A DNA stretch of 46,301 nt from positions 1-46,301 of the forward strand of contig WRPF01000020.1 in assembly GCA_009773335.1 (NCBI GenBank). The letters are read 5' to 3'. The translations under genes and the position numbers were made by a program. This document shows positions 16,622 to 26,019 of the stretch, in pieces. The stretch comes from Caulobacteraceae bacterium (lineage in GTDB: Bacteria; Pseudomonadota; Alphaproteobacteria; Caulobacterales; Aquidulcibacteraceae). The notes beneath the pieces are model-generated. The model made no database searches. It saw only the letters and a program-made list of their open reading frames with translations, and was not told the origin of the DNA. The stretch's first letter is position 1, and every line of letters starts with the position of its first letter.

Positions 16622-17428
16622 ATGGCCCAGATCGCCACCGCCCGCGTCACGCTTGAAGCGCATGTGCACGGGCAAGGCCCCCGCGTTCTCTTCATCGGCG
16701 GCACGGGCGCGGACCTGCGCAAGGCGCCGTCGATCTTCAACACGCCGCTCGGCGATCGCTGCGAAGTGCTCGCGTTCGACGCGCGCGGCTGCGGCCGCTC
16801 GGAGAAGCCCGATACGCAGCCGACCATGGTCGATTTCGCCGACGACGCTATCGCGCTGATGGACGCCTTCGGCTGGGGCCGCGCGCATGTGGTCGGGTAT
16901 TCCTTCGGCGGCATGGTCGCCCAGCATGTGGCGATCCGCCATCCGTCCCGCGTGGAGCGGCTGGTGCTCGCCGCCACATCGGCAGGCGGCGCAGGCGGTT
17001 CATCGTACCCGCTGCATACGCTCGTCGGCATGAGCGCACGCGAGCAGGCGCTGCACATGCTGCCGGTCATGGACACGCGCATCACGCCCGACATGCTCGC
17101 CGATCCCGACATGGCGATGGAGCAGCGCCTCGGTCTGATGATGGCCTACAATACGCTTTTCATGGACGAGACCGGCGCGCGCGCGGGCAAGGCGCGCCAG
17201 ATCGCGGCGCGCGCGCATCACGATTGCTGGGACGCCCTGCCCGGCGTCACGCACGAAACGCTGGTCTGCGGCGGTCTGCATGACGGCCAGGCGCCGCGTG
17301 ATGCGGTGAAGGCGCTGGCGCAACGTCTGCCGAACGCGACGCTGCGGTGGTATGCGGGCGGGCACGCCTTCTCCATCGAATGCCCTGAGTTCTGGGAAGA
17401 CGTCGCAGACTTCGTGGCCGGCGCATGA
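16622..17428 (+). CDS. Alpha/beta-hydrolase fold protein in the nad operon
   Basis: 268 residues. The oxyanion region is VLFIGGTGADLRK, the nucleophile elbow is GYSFGG (near residue 96), the acid is probably the Asp of CGGLHDGQAP and the His is in YAGGHAFSIE. This is the general layout of esterases, haloperoxidase-like proteins and epoxide- or lactone-hydrolases; the substrate cannot be read from the sequence. It starts three bases after the secreted protein and its stop overlaps the nadB start (ATGA, 17425-17428), so it is firmly part of the operon. Confidence 0.88.
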   Translation: MAQIATARVTLEAHVHGQGPRVLFIGGTGADLRKAPSIFNTPLGDRCEVLAFDARGCGRSEKPDTQPTMVDFADDAIALMDAFGWGRAHVVGYSFGGMVAQHVAIRHPSRVERLVLAATSAGGAGGSSYPLHTLVGMSAREQALHMLPVMDTRITPDMLADPDMAMEQRLGLMMAYNTLFMDETGARAGKARQIAARAHHDCWDALPGVTHETLVCGGLHDGQAPRDAVKALAQRLPNATLRWYAGGHAFSIECPEFWEDVADFVAGA

Positions 17429-18954
17429 GTGTGGACGAAACCATCCGACTGCCGGACGACGCGGTGCTGATTGTCGGCGCGGGACTCGCGGGGCTTTTCC
17501 TCGCGTTGAAACTCGCACCGCGGCGCGCCGTGGTCGTGTCGCCCTCCCCGCTTGGCGAGCGCTCGGCGAGCGCATGGGCGCAAGGAGGCCTCGCCGCAGC
17601 ACTCGGTCCTGACGACGATCCTGAACTGCATGCGCGCGACACGATCGCTGCGGGCGCTGGCCTCGTAGATCCGGTGGTGGCGTCGCTGATTGCGCGTGAA
17701 GGCCCGGCGCGCGTGCTCGACCTGCTGGCGCTCGGCGTGCCGTTCGACACGACGCCCGACGGCCATCTCGCGCTTTCGCTGGAGGCCGCACACTCACGCC
17801 CCCGCGTGGCGCGCGTGAAGGGCGATCTCGCCGGCAAGGCGATCATGGAGGCGCTCATCGGCGCCACACGTTCGGCGGAGAATATCGCGGTCCATGAGGG
17901 TCTCGCCATGAACGCGCTGCTGCATGATGGGCATGGCGGTGTCGGCGGCGCGCTGTGCACCGACAGGAACCACCGCACGGTGCGCGTCGAGGCGCGCGAG
18001 ACGGTGCTCGCGGTCGGCGGCGTCGGCGGGCTGTACCGCGTCACGACGAACCCTGTGTCCGCACTTGGCGTGGCGCTCGCGGCGGCGTTTCGCATCGGCG
18101 CGACCATCTCGGACCCCGAGTTCGTGCAGTTCCATCCGACGGCCATCGACATCGCGCGCGATCCGGCCCCGCTCGCAACCGAAGCGCTGCGTGGCGATGG
18201 CGCGTTCCTCATCGATCGCGACGGACGTCGCTTCATGGCGGACTACGACCCGCAGGGAGACCTCGCGGCACGCGACATCGTCGCCCGCGCGATCCACAGC
18301 GAGATTTCCGCCGGACGCGGCGCGTTTCTCGACGCGCGCACGGCGGTCGGCGCCCATTTTCCGGAAATGTTCCCTACCGTGTTCGCGGCCTGCATGAGCG
18401 CGGGCGTCGACCCACGCACCATGCCCATCCCCGTAGCGCCGGCCGCGCATTATCACATGGGCGGGGTCGCCACCGATCTGTGGGGCAAGACGAGCGCTGA
18501 AAACCTCTCCGCCGTCGGCGAATGCGCCTCGACCGGCGCGCACGGCGCCAATCGTCTTGCATCGAACTCGCTTCTGGAAGCAGTCGTTTTCGCGTGGCGC
18601 ATCGCCGAACGTCTGCGCGAGGATGCAAGCGCGCCCGCGCGCGCGACATGCGCGGCAGTCACGCCGACCGCACCGGCAGATCTTGTGGAAACGCTGCGCA
18701 AGCGCATGAGCGCGCACGCAGGCGTCGTGCGTGAGGAGGTCGGCCTGTCGGAAACCGCCGCGTGGATCGCAGCAAACATCGCAGCATACGGCCCTGCCAA
18801 TCCGCTCGTCGCCGCACAACTCATCGTCAACGCCGCATTGCAACGTCATGAGAGTCGCGGCGGGCACTACCGACAGGATTTCCCTGCTCTTGCGCCCGAA
18901 GCGATGCGTACATTCATCACCAGGGCGCCAGTCGCCGAAGGAGCCGCCGCGTGA
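17425..18954 (+). CDS. nadB: L-aspartate oxidase
   Basis: 509 residues. It oxidises L-aspartate to iminoaspartate with FAD, feeding NadA. The dinucleotide-binding motif is VGAGLAGLFLALKLAP (about 17-32), followed by SASAWAQGGLAAAL. The succinate-dehydrogenase-type active-site motifs are EFVQFHPTAI, HYHMGGVATD, and GECASTGAHGANRLASNSLLEAVVF. C-terminal helical domain present but short. Start overlaps the hydrolase stop by four bases and the stop overlaps the nadC GTG start by four bases. Confidence 0.95.
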   Translation: MSVDETIRLPDDAVLIVGAGLAGLFLALKLAPRRAVVVSPSPLGERSASAWAQGGLAAALGPDDDPELHARDTIAAGAGLVDPVVASLIAREGPARVLDLLALGVPFDTTPDGHLALSLEAAHSRPRVARVKGDLAGKAIMEALIGATRSAENIAVHEGLAMNALLHDGHGGVGGALCTDRNHRTVRVEARETVLAVGGVGGLYRVTTNPVSALGVALAAAFRIGATISDPEFVQFHPTAIDIARDPAPLATEALRGDGAFLIDRDGRRFMADYDPQGDLAARDIVARAIHSEISAGRGAFLDARTAVGAHFPEMFPTVFAACMSAGVDPRTMPIPVAPAAHYHMGGVATDLWGKTSAENLSAVGECASTGAHGANRLASNSLLEAVVFAWRIAERLREDASAPARATCAAVTPTAPADLVETLRKRMSAHAGVVREEVGLSETAAWIAANIAAYGPANPLVAAQLIVNAALQRHESRGGHYRQDFPALAPEAMRTFITRAPVAEGAAA

Positions 18955-19784
18955 TCCCTGACTTTCTCGTCGAGCCCATCGTCCGCAAAGCGCTGGAGGA
19001 AGATCTCGGTCGCGCCGGAGATGTCACGGGCGGGTTGCTGCGGGCAGATGAAAGTCTTCACGCGCAGTTCGTCGCGCGCGCAGGCGGCGTCATCGCCGGT
19101 CTCCAGGCCGCGCGCATCGCTGCATCGCTCGTGGATTCAAGACTCGTATTTCACAAACTCGTTTCGGACGGCGCACGCATCGCGCCGCGCACAGCCATCG
19201 CAGAAATCGAAGGCCCCGCATCGAGCGTACTCACCGCCGAACGCACAGCTCTCAACTTTCTCACGCATCTCTCCGGCGTTGCGACGCTGACGCGCGCGTT
19301 CGTGGACGCGGTCGCGGGCACAAACGCAAAGATCGCCGCGACCCGAAAGACGCTGCCGGGATTGCGCATCGTGCAGAAGGCCGCTGTCATCGCCGGCGGC
19401 GGGACGCCGCATCGCTACGGTCTCGACGACGCCATCCTCATCAAGGACAATCACATCGCCGCGTGCGGCTCGGTCGGCGAAGCCCTGCGCCGCGCGAAGG
19501 ACGCCGCAGGCCACATGCGCGTCGTCGAGGTGGAAGTGGACAGCCTCGCGCAGCTCGACGAGGCGTTGCCGCACGCGCCACACGCCATCCTGCTGGACAA
19601 TTTTTCACTCGACGACCTGCGGATGGCGGTATCCCGCGCAGGCGGCAAGGCGATCCTGGAAGCCAGCGGCGGGGTCAGCCTGGCCACCGTGCGCGCGATC
19701 GCCGAAACCGGAGTCGATATCGTCAGCGTGGGCGCTCTCACGCATTCCGCGCCAGCGCTCGACATCGGCCTCGACGCGGTCTGA
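18951..19784 (+). CDS. nadC: Nicotinate-nucleotide pyrophosphorylase (carboxylating)
   Basis: 277 residues from GTG at 18951, overlapping the nadB stop (GTGA). It turns quinolinate and PRPP into nicotinate mononucleotide. The core motifs are complete: TAERTALNFLTHLSGVAT, ATRKTLPGLRIVQKAAVIAGGG, HRYGLDDAILIKDNHIA and EASGGVSL. Last gene of the nad operon; it converges with the cell-wall hydrolase gene with 38 bp between and no clear terminator. Confidence 0.96.
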   Translation: MIPDFLVEPIVRKALEEDLGRAGDVTGGLLRADESLHAQFVARAGGVIAGLQAARIAASLVDSRLVFHKLVSDGARIAPRTAIAEIEGPASSVLTAERTALNFLTHLSGVATLTRAFVDAVAGTNAKIAATRKTLPGLRIVQKAAVIAGGGTPHRYGLDDAILIKDNHIAACGSVGEALRRAKDAAGHMRVVEVEVDSLAQLDEALPHAPHAILLDNFSLDDLRMAVSRAGGKAILEASGGVSLATVRAIAETGVDIVSVGALTHSAPALDIGLDAV

Positions 19785-19822
19785 ACGCGCCGACCCTCAA
19801 CTGAAAAATTCACTTCGGGCGG

Positions 19823-20773
19823 CTATGCGCCGATGTCGATAGCGGTTTCCGCAGGATCGACAACTGTCGGCGCCGTGGCGACCGTCTCCGGTACGACCAC
19901 CTCTTCAGCCACGCGCGTCTCCGCGCGCGCCGCCGCCATCACCGCGCGTTCGTGCCTGGTCGGGTTGCGGTAAAAAACGTGCGCACCGATCCGCGTCGTC
20001 TCGACGAGGCTCGCACTCCAGTACGGGTCGATGCTGGCCGTATGGTAGTGCGTCGCGCGGTTCGTGACAGGGTTCACCATGCCCAGAAGCACCTGGGACG
20101 CGATGACGTTGGCTTCACGCCACGGCGCGCCACGCGGCCGCTTTGCGGCCGAGCCGTCACAGGTGAACGAGAACTGGCACCCGGTGTTGCGCTCGGAGCC
20201 TTGATAGACAACGCCGCAGAACGAGTTAGGGTACAGACTGGATCGCACCCGGTTCGCGACGACCTCGGCGACAGCCATCTGGCCTTGCCGGCTCTCGCCG
20301 CGCGCTTCGTAGTAGATCGCTTCGGCGAGGCAGCGCTGCTCGCGCGCGCCCTTGGTCGCCGGTGAATAACTCGCATTCTGGAATTGCTTGCCGCGAATCT
20401 TGTCGCCATGGACCCGCGTCGCCACCGTGATCGCGCGACCGCTGAAATCGTTCTGCGCGACGGTCGTCGACGCGCGCGCCCGCCAGCCGTAGTCGGCGGC
20501 CTGCACCGCGAGCGTCAGTTGCGCGGAGGGTTCGGAGCCTGTGGCGCCCGGCGCCTTGAGATATTCGTTGAAAGCGACTGCGCGGGCGGACCAGTCGGCG
20601 TCTTCTCGCTGGTCGCTCGCACGCGCCGCGAGCGCAGGCATGCCGCCCGCCGTTATGACGATGACGGCGGCGGCGGCAACGCCCTGTCGAAGGGCTTGCG
20701 GGTGTCGTTCGATCTCGGTCATCAGCCCCGTCCGAATCTTCCCGACAAGATTAGCAAGTCGACGCCAATACAT
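19823..20773 (-). CDS. Cell-wall hydrolase, SleB/CwlJ family
   Basis: 316 residues. A membrane anchor or uncleaved signal lies at about residues 30-50 (GVAAAAVIVITAGGMPALAARA). The Hydrolase_2 domain follows from about residue 145: CLAEAIYYEARGES with the proposed catalytic Glu, GQMAVAEVVANRV and SLYPNSFCGVVYQGS, then CQFSFTCDG. Related proteins cut peptidoglycan cross-bridges or glycan strands in the periplasm. The C-terminal tail is Val/Ala/Glu rich. The ATG at 20773 has AGGA nine bases upstream; an internal Met at residue 18 is possible. A CtrA-like sequence lies 11 bases upstream of the start. Confidence 0.85.
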   Translation of the reverse strand: MYWRRLANLVGKIRTGLMTEIERHPQALRQGVAAAAVIVITAGGMPALAARASDQREDADWSARAVAFNEYLKAPGATGSEPSAQLTLAVQAADYGWRARASTTVAQNDFSGRAITVATRVHGDKIRGKQFQNASYSPATKGAREQRCLAEAIYYEARGESRQGQMAVAEVVANRVRSSLYPNSFCGVVYQGSERNTGCQFSFTCDGSAAKRPRGAPWREANVIASQVLLGMVNPVTNRATHYHTASIDPYWSASLVETTRIGAHVFYRNPTRHERAVMAAARAETRVAEEVVVPETVATAPTVVDPAETAIDIGA

Positions 20774-21108
20774 CTTCTATTTCCTAATCGCCGCTTAACG
20801 GCAGCCTTGGCTGGCCTAAATCGAGACACAAACACACAGACGTCCCGGGCCGTTCATCTTGCGGAAGACTGCCGCAAAGACCGGGTCCATTACACGCCTC
20901 GCTCCGACCAGGCGATTCACATTTTCTTAATGCCTGCTCCGACTCTGGGTTAATCTGTCGCAGAGGCAGTCCATGCGAATTGCGGACCGTTCCTTGGGGC
21001 AGAAGGAGTTGCGGCCCGTCGTGGGCGGTCGGCCGGCGGCCGGCACCGGCTCGTCGATTTCAAGGGTTTGGGGAGAACCGTGGCCTGAGGGTCACGCCGG
21101 AGCGGGGC
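20774..21108. other. Intergenic region between ppdK and the cell-wall hydrolase gene
   Basis: 335 bases with no supported gene. Its left end must hold the hydrolase promoter. The right half has a GC-rich stretch with short inverted GGCCGGC repeats (about 21025-21052), but no T-run, so I cannot call a terminator for ppdK. Open frames here are short and begin inside the hydrolase or ppdK shadows. Confidence 0.5.
20784..20798 (-). promoter_or_regulatory. CtrA-like site upstream of the cell-wall hydrolase gene
   Basis: On the minus strand this reads TTAA-N7-TTAG, one base from the CtrA consensus TTAA-N7-TTAA; on the plus strand the TTAA is followed by C, as in full CtrA boxes. One such match is easily due to chance. 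Confidence 0.3.
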
Positions 21109-23790
21109 TCAAGAGCCTGTCTGCCCCCGGCTCAGGGCGGCCTGAGCGGCGGCCAGGCGCGCGATCGGAGCCCGGAATGGCGAGCAGGAGACGTAATCCA
21201 GCCCCACTTTGTCGCAGTACCGGACACTGGCCGGATCCCCGCCATGCTCACCGCAGATGCCGAGCTTGATGCCCGGACGGCTCTTGCGGCCCGCGGCGAC
21301 GGCGATTTCCACAAGCGCGCCCACCCCCGACTGGTCGATGGAGACGAAGGGATCGTGCTCGAAGATGCCAGCACGGAGATAGTGTTCGAGAAACGCGCCC
21401 GCGTCGTCGCGGCTCAGGCCCAGCGTCATCTGCGTCAGGTCGTTGGTGCCGAAGGAGAAGAACTCGGCTTCTTCCGCTATCTCGCCCGCGCGCACCGCTG
21501 CGCGCGGCAACTCGATCATCGTGCCGACCAGATATTCGACGCTGTCGCCAGCCTCGGCGAACACCGCTTTCGCAACGCCGATGACGCTCTCCTTGATGAT
21601 CGCGAGTTCGCGGCGCGCAAGCACGAACGGGATCATCACCTCCACGATCGGCGCGCGCGCCGTGCGCTTCTTCACGTCGAGTGCGGCCTCGAAGATCGCG
21701 CGCGCCTGCATCTCGTAGATTTCGGGATACGCGATCGCGAGACGGCAGCCGCGGAAGCCGAGCATCGGATTGAACTCGTGCAGCGCTTCCGCGCGTCTCA
21801 TGAGATCGGCCGGCGAAACGCCCGTGGCGGCGGCGACCGCCGCGACATCTTCCTCACCCTTCGGCAGGAACTCGTGCAGCGGCGGATCAAGCAACCGGAT
21901 CGTCACAGGCAATCCGGCCATTACCTCGAACAGTCCGACGAAATCGGCGCGCTGCATCGGCAACAGCTTCGCGAGCGCTGCGACGCGGCCCGCCTTGTCA
22001 TCCGCCAGGATCATCTCGATGACGACGGGCGTGCGCGCTGGATCAAAGAACATGTGTTCCGTGCGGCACAGACCGATGCCTTCCGCGCCGAGATCGCGCG
22101 CCTGCCTGGCGTCGACCGGCCCGTCGGCGTTGGCGCGCACGCCCAGGCGCCGGAAATCGTCGGCCCACGACATCAGGGTTTCAAAATCGCCGGTGAGATC
22201 GGGCTGCACAAGATCGGCGCCGCCAAGCATGACCTGCCCTGCGGCGCCATCGACCGTGATGACGTCGCCTTCCTTCACGGTGCGACCAAGCGCGGTGAAG
22301 CTCCGGGCGTGTTCGTCGAGCCGCAGCGCGGTGACGCCGCACACGCACGGGCGCCCCATGCCGCGCGCGACGACCGCCGCGTGGCTGGTCTGGCCGCCGC
22401 GCGCGGTGACGACCGCCTTTGCGGCGTGCATGCCGTGGATGTCCTTCGGGCTCGTCTCGTCGCGCACGAGGATGACTGACTGCCCCGCCTTCGCTAGCTT
22501 TTCGGCTTCATCGGCGCTGAACACGACCTTGCCCACGGCCGCGCCCGGCGACGCCGGCAACCCGGTGCAGAGGATGTCGCGCTTGTAGGAGGGCGCGATG
22601 ATCGGATGGAGGATCTGGTTGAGCGAGTCCGCGTCGATACGGTTCACCGCTTCCTCGCGCGTGATGAGGCCCTCGGCGACCATGTCGACGGCGACCTTGA
22701 TCGCCGCCGGCGCCGTGCGCTTGGCGTTGCGCGTCTGCAGCATGTAGAGCACGCCGCGCTCGACGGTGAACTCGATGTCCTGCACGTCGCGGTAGTGCGC
22801 CTCTAACTTGTCGAAGACGGCGGTGAGCTGGCCGTAGACTTCTGGCAGGGCCTCTTCGAGGGACAGCCCCTTCTCGCGCTGCGCCTCGCGCGCGATCTTG
22901 GTGATGGGCTTCGGCGTGCGGATGCCGGCGACGACGTCCTCCCCTTGAGCGTTGATCAGGTATTCGCCGTAGTAGCGCTTCTCGCCCGTAGACGGATTGC
23001 GCGTGAACGCGACGCCCGTTGCGCTGTCGTCGCCCATGTTGCCGAACACCATCGCCTGCACGTTGACTGCGGTGCCCCAGCTTTCCGGGATTGCATGCAT
23101 CTGGCGATAGAAGATCGCGCGGTCGTTCATCCAGCTTGCGAAGACCGCGCCCACCGCGCCCCAGAGCTGCTCGCGCGGATCGGCGGGGAACGGCGCGCCG
23201 AGATGTTCTTCCACCGCGCGCTTGTAGTCGACGATGACGGCCTTCCAGTCGTCGGCGGTAAGTTCGGTGTCGGACGTGTAGTCGTTCATGTCCTTCTTCG
23301 AGCCGAGGATTTCCTCGAACACGCCGTGGCCGAGACCCAGCACGACGTCGGAGTACATCTGGATGAAGCGGCGATAGCTGTCGTAGGCGAAGCGCTCGTT
23401 GCCGGAGAGTTTCGCGAGGCCCGCCGCCGTCTCGTCGTTGAGACCGAGGTTGAGGACTGTGTCCATCATGCCCGGCATGGAGGCGCGCGCACCGGAGCGC
23501 ACGGACACGAGCAGCGGATTGGCGGGATCGCCGAAGGTCTTGGCCGAAGACTTTTCGAGATCGGCAAGCGCTGCGTTCACCTGCGCTTCGAGGCCGTCGG
23601 GATATTTGCGCCCGATCTTGTAATAGGCGTTGCAGACTTCGGTCGTGATCGTGAAGCCGGGCGGCACGGGCAGGCCCAGATTGCTCATCTCGGCCAGGTT
23701 CGCGCCCTTGCCGCCGAGCAGCGTCTTCATCGAGGCGTCGCCGCCTTTGGTTCCGGCGCCGAACGAATAGACGAGCTTGTCCGCAGCCAT
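21109..23790 (-). CDS. ppdK: Pyruvate, phosphate dikinase
   Basis: 893 residues, full length. It interconverts pyruvate, ATP and phosphate with phosphoenolpyruvate, AMP and pyrophosphate. The nucleotide-grasp domain starts MAADKLVYSFGAG and has LLGGKGANLAEMSNLGLPVPPGFTI. The phosphohistidine is H470 in ARGGQTSHAAVVARGMG. The C-terminal TIM barrel has GLCRTEHMFFD, GVSPADLMRRAEALHEFNPMLGFRGCRL and SFGTNDLTQMTLGLSRDDA. It begins six bases after the glyS stop, so the two are probably co-transcribed. With glpX it marks a gluconeogenic PEP route. Confidence 0.97.
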   Translation of the reverse strand: MAADKLVYSFGAGTKGGDASMKTLLGGKGANLAEMSNLGLPVPPGFTITTEVCNAYYKIGRKYPDGLEAQVNAALADLEKSSAKTFGDPANPLLVSVRSGARASMPGMMDTVLNLGLNDETAAGLAKLSGNERFAYDSYRRFIQMYSDVVLGLGHGVFEEILGSKKDMNDYTSDTELTADDWKAVIVDYKRAVEEHLGAPFPADPREQLWGAVGAVFASWMNDRAIFYRQMHAIPESWGTAVNVQAMVFGNMGDDSATGVAFTRNPSTGEKRYYGEYLINAQGEDVVAGIRTPKPITKIAREAQREKGLSLEEALPEVYGQLTAVFDKLEAHYRDVQDIEFTVERGVLYMLQTRNAKRTAPAAIKVAVDMVAEGLITREEAVNRIDADSLNQILHPIIAPSYKRDILCTGLPASPGAAVGKVVFSADEAEKLAKAGQSVILVRDETSPKDIHGMHAAKAVVTARGGQTSHAAVVARGMGRPCVCGVTALRLDEHARSFTALGRTVKEGDVITVDGAAGQVMLGGADLVQPDLTGDFETLMSWADDFRRLGVRANADGPVDARQARDLGAEGIGLCRTEHMFFDPARTPVVIEMILADDKAGRVAALAKLLPMQRADFVGLFEVMAGLPVTIRLLDPPLHEFLPKGEEDVAAVAAATGVSPADLMRRAEALHEFNPMLGFRGCRLAIAYPEIYEMQARAIFEAALDVKKRTARAPIVEVMIPFVLARRELAIIKESVIGVAKAVFAEAGDSVEYLVGTMIELPRAAVRAGEIAEEAEFFSFGTNDLTQMTLGLSRDDAGAFLEHYLRAGIFEHDPFVSIDQSGVGALVEIAVAAGRKSRPGIKLGICGEHGGDPASVRYCDKVGLDYVSCSPFRAPIARLAAAQAALSRGQTGS

Positions 23791-23796
23791 CGGCGG

Positions 23797-26016
23797 TTAT
23801 CCTTCGATCTTGGAGAAGTCGGCGACCGCCGCGAGGCTGTCGCGGATCGCGCTGAGGAGTTTGAGACGATTGGCGCGCACGGCCTTTTCGTCGGCGTTGA
23901 CGAGCACGTCGGTCATGAAGGCGTCGACCGGTGCGCGCAGACCGGCGAGCGCGGTCATCGCGGCGGCGAAGTCTTCCTTCTCTACCGCACCCTTTGCGGC
24001 AGGCGCGGCCTTCGCGAGGGCCGCGGCCAGCGCCTTCTCGGCGGCCTCCGTCAGCAGCTTCGCATCGACGGGCGCTGCGAAGTCGATGTCCTTCAGCGCG
24101 CCCTTCTTGTCCTCCGCCGCGAGGATGTTGGCGGCGCGCTTGTAGCCGGCGAGCAGGTTCTTGCCGTCTTCGGTTTTCAGGAACGCCTCAAGCGCTTCCA
24201 CGCGCGCGACGATGCGGACGAGGTCGTCATCGCCAAGCGCAAAGACGGCGTCGACGAGATCGTGGCGCTTGCCCTGGTCGCGGAGCTGGACTTTGAGGCG
24301 ATCGACAATAAAAGTCACAATCTCAAAGCCGCGCCCCTCTAGCAGCGCGATGGCATTCTCTAGAGAGCCCGTTTGTTCGACGCCGGGGAGAACGCTAGCA
24401 TTTATCTTCACCGGTTCGTCACCGACCCCTGCGGCCCTGAACGCCTTCAGTTGTTGCATCGATAGGTTATGAGCCGCAACTTCAGTTACTTGGCCCGCCG
24501 CTGCCCACCGCGCGCTAGTCGCTAGTGGTGCAAGTGGCGGGCGAGCATCGTTTTCCAGAACAATTCGAACAATACCGAGCGCAGCTCGCCTCAACCCGTA
24601 TGGATCGCTGCTTCCTGTAGGTTTCTCGTCAATCGCCCAAAAGCAAGCGAGAGAGTCCAGTTTGTCAGCGAGCGCCACGCACACCGCCACCTTGTCCGTC
24701 GGCACGCGATCATTCGGCCCCAGCGGGCGATAGTGATCTTCGATGGCGATGGCGACGCTCGCCTTTTCCTTCGCGATCTCCGCGAGCTGCCGTCCGATCT
24801 GGCCCTGCAGTTCAGGAAACTCGCCCACCGTCTCTGTCACGAGATCGCGCTTGCACAGCTGCGCCGCGCGGCGGACCTGCGCCACGTCCGCGCCGACGAT
24901 CGGCGCGAGCTCCACCGCCAGCGCCTCGATGCGGCGCACCTTGTCGCCGACGCTGCCGAGCTTCTGGTGGAAGACGATCTTGTCGAGCTTGGCGATGCGC
25001 TCGGCGTCTTCGAGGCCCTTGGCCTTGTCGAGATCCCAGAAGAAGCGCGCATCGTTGAGCCGCGCGCTCAGCACCTTGGCGTTGCCGCGCGCGATTTCCT
25101 TGCCGCCGTCGCTCGCCTCGATGTTCGCCACCGTGATGAAGTGCGGCGCGAGCTTTTTGCTTTTCGGATCGCGCACCGCGAAATAGCGCTGGTGCGTGCG
25201 CATGGTGAGGCGGATGACCTCGCCGGGCAGATCGAGAAAGGCCGGGTCCATGTCGCCCATCACGACGACGGGCCACTCCGACAATCCCGCCACTTCCTCC
25301 AGCAGGCCCGGATCGTCGACGAGTTCGAGATTGCGCGCCTCGCACAAGGTCTTGGCCTCGCGCGCGATGATGGCCTTCCGCTCCTCGCGTTCCAGCACGA
25401 CGAAGCGCTTCTTCAGTTCATCGCGATAGTCATCGAACCGACGCACATCGAAGCGGCCCGGCGCGTGGAAGCGATGGCCCTCGGTGGAGCGCCCGCTCGG
25501 CACGCCGTCCAGCGCGATGGCCACGGCCTCGCCGTCGAACGCGCACAGGATGCTCTGCAGCGGGCGCACCCAGTAGAGATCGCTCTCGCCCGAGCGCATG
25601 GATTTCGGCCAGGGAAACGCTTTCACGATTTCCGGCACGATCTCCGCGATCACCTCGGCCGTCTCGCGCCCCTTCTTCTCGATCTTCGCGACATAAAAGT
25701 CCCCCTTGGGATCCTTCTGAACCGTCGCCTCGTCGATGGACTTGAGCCCCGCGCCGCGCAGGAAGCCTTCAAGCGCCTTCTCCGGCGCGCCGACGCGGGG
25801 GCCCTTGCGCTCCTCGCGCACGTCGGGCTGCCTCGCCGGCAGCCCCTCCACCACCGCCGTCAGCCGGCGGGGCGTCGAGAACGCCTTCACCCCCTCCGGC
25901 AGGAAGCCGGCGGCGGTCAGCTTGTCCATCAGCAGCCGCTCAAGATCGGTCTCCGCGCGCGCCTGCATGCGCGCGGGGATTTCCTCGGAAAAGAATTCAA
26001 GAAGCAGTTGCGGCAT
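23797..26016 (-). CDS. glyS: Glycyl-tRNA synthetase beta subunit
   Basis: 739 residues. Partner of GlyQ in the alpha2beta2 enzyme; it recognises and helps charge tRNA-Gly. The N-terminus [18 protein letters not shown] and [15 protein letters not shown] are diagnostic, as are [10 protein letters not shown] and [21 protein letters not shown]. The C-terminal DALR-type anticodon-binding domain is present. Residues about 452-572 (24300-24660) use codons such as CTA, ATA, GTA, CGA, AGG and ATT that are rare in the rest of the gene, but the frame is intact. The Shine-Dalgarno GAGGA lies in the end of the upstream DUF559 gene, three bases from its stop. It is followed at once by ppdK. Confidence 0.96.
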   Translation of the reverse strand: MPQLLLEFFSEEIPARMQARAETDLERLLMDKLTAAGFLPEGVKAFSTPRRLTAVVEGLPARQPDVREERKGPRVGAPEKALEGFLRGAGLKSIDEATVQKDPKGDFYVAKIEKKGRETAEVIAEIVPEIVKAFPWPKSMRSGESDLYWVRPLQSILCAFDGEAVAIALDGVPSGRSTEGHRFHAPGRFDVRRFDDYRDELKKRFVVLEREERKAIIAREAKTLCEARNLELVDDPGLLEEVAGLSEWPVVVMGDMDPAFLDLPGEVIRLTMRTHQRYFAVRDPKSKKLAPHFITVANIEASDGGKEIARGNAKVLSARLNDARFFWDLDKAKGLEDAERIAKLDKIVFHQKLGSVGDKVRRIEALAVELAPIVGADVAQVRRAAQLCKRDLVTETVGEFPELQGQIGRQLAEIAKEKASVAIAIEDHYRPLGPNDRVPTDKVAVCVALADKLDSLACFWAIDEKPTGSSDPYGLRRAALGIVRIVLENDARPPLAPLATSARWAAAGQVTEVAAHNLSMQQLKAFRAAGVGDEPVKINASVLPGVEQTGSLENAIALLEGRGFEIVTFIVDRLKVQLRDQGKRHDLVDAVFALGDDDLVRIVARVEALEAFLKTEDGKNLLAGYKRAANILAAEDKKGALKDIDFAAPVDAKLLTEAAEKALAAALAKAAPAAKGAVEKEDFAAAMTALAGLRAPVDAFMTDVLVNADEKAVRANRLKLLSAIRDSLAAVADFSKIEG
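24300..24665 (-). other. Atypical-codon patch inside glyS
   Basis: Third positions in this stretch are mixed (for example codons GCT, TTT, ATT, CCT, ACA, GGA near 24610-24650), whereas those before and after are almost all G or C. The borders are fairly sharp, near 24300 and 24665. The protein still matches the family across it, so this is a replaced or diverged segment rather than an error. Confidence 0.6.
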
Positions 26017-26019
26017 TGT

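Noticed and set aside
20980-22479. A 499-codon plus-strand frame over the end of ppdK
   Set aside because: Antisense shadow of ppdK; its first part in the intergenic region has no signal or ribosome binding site.
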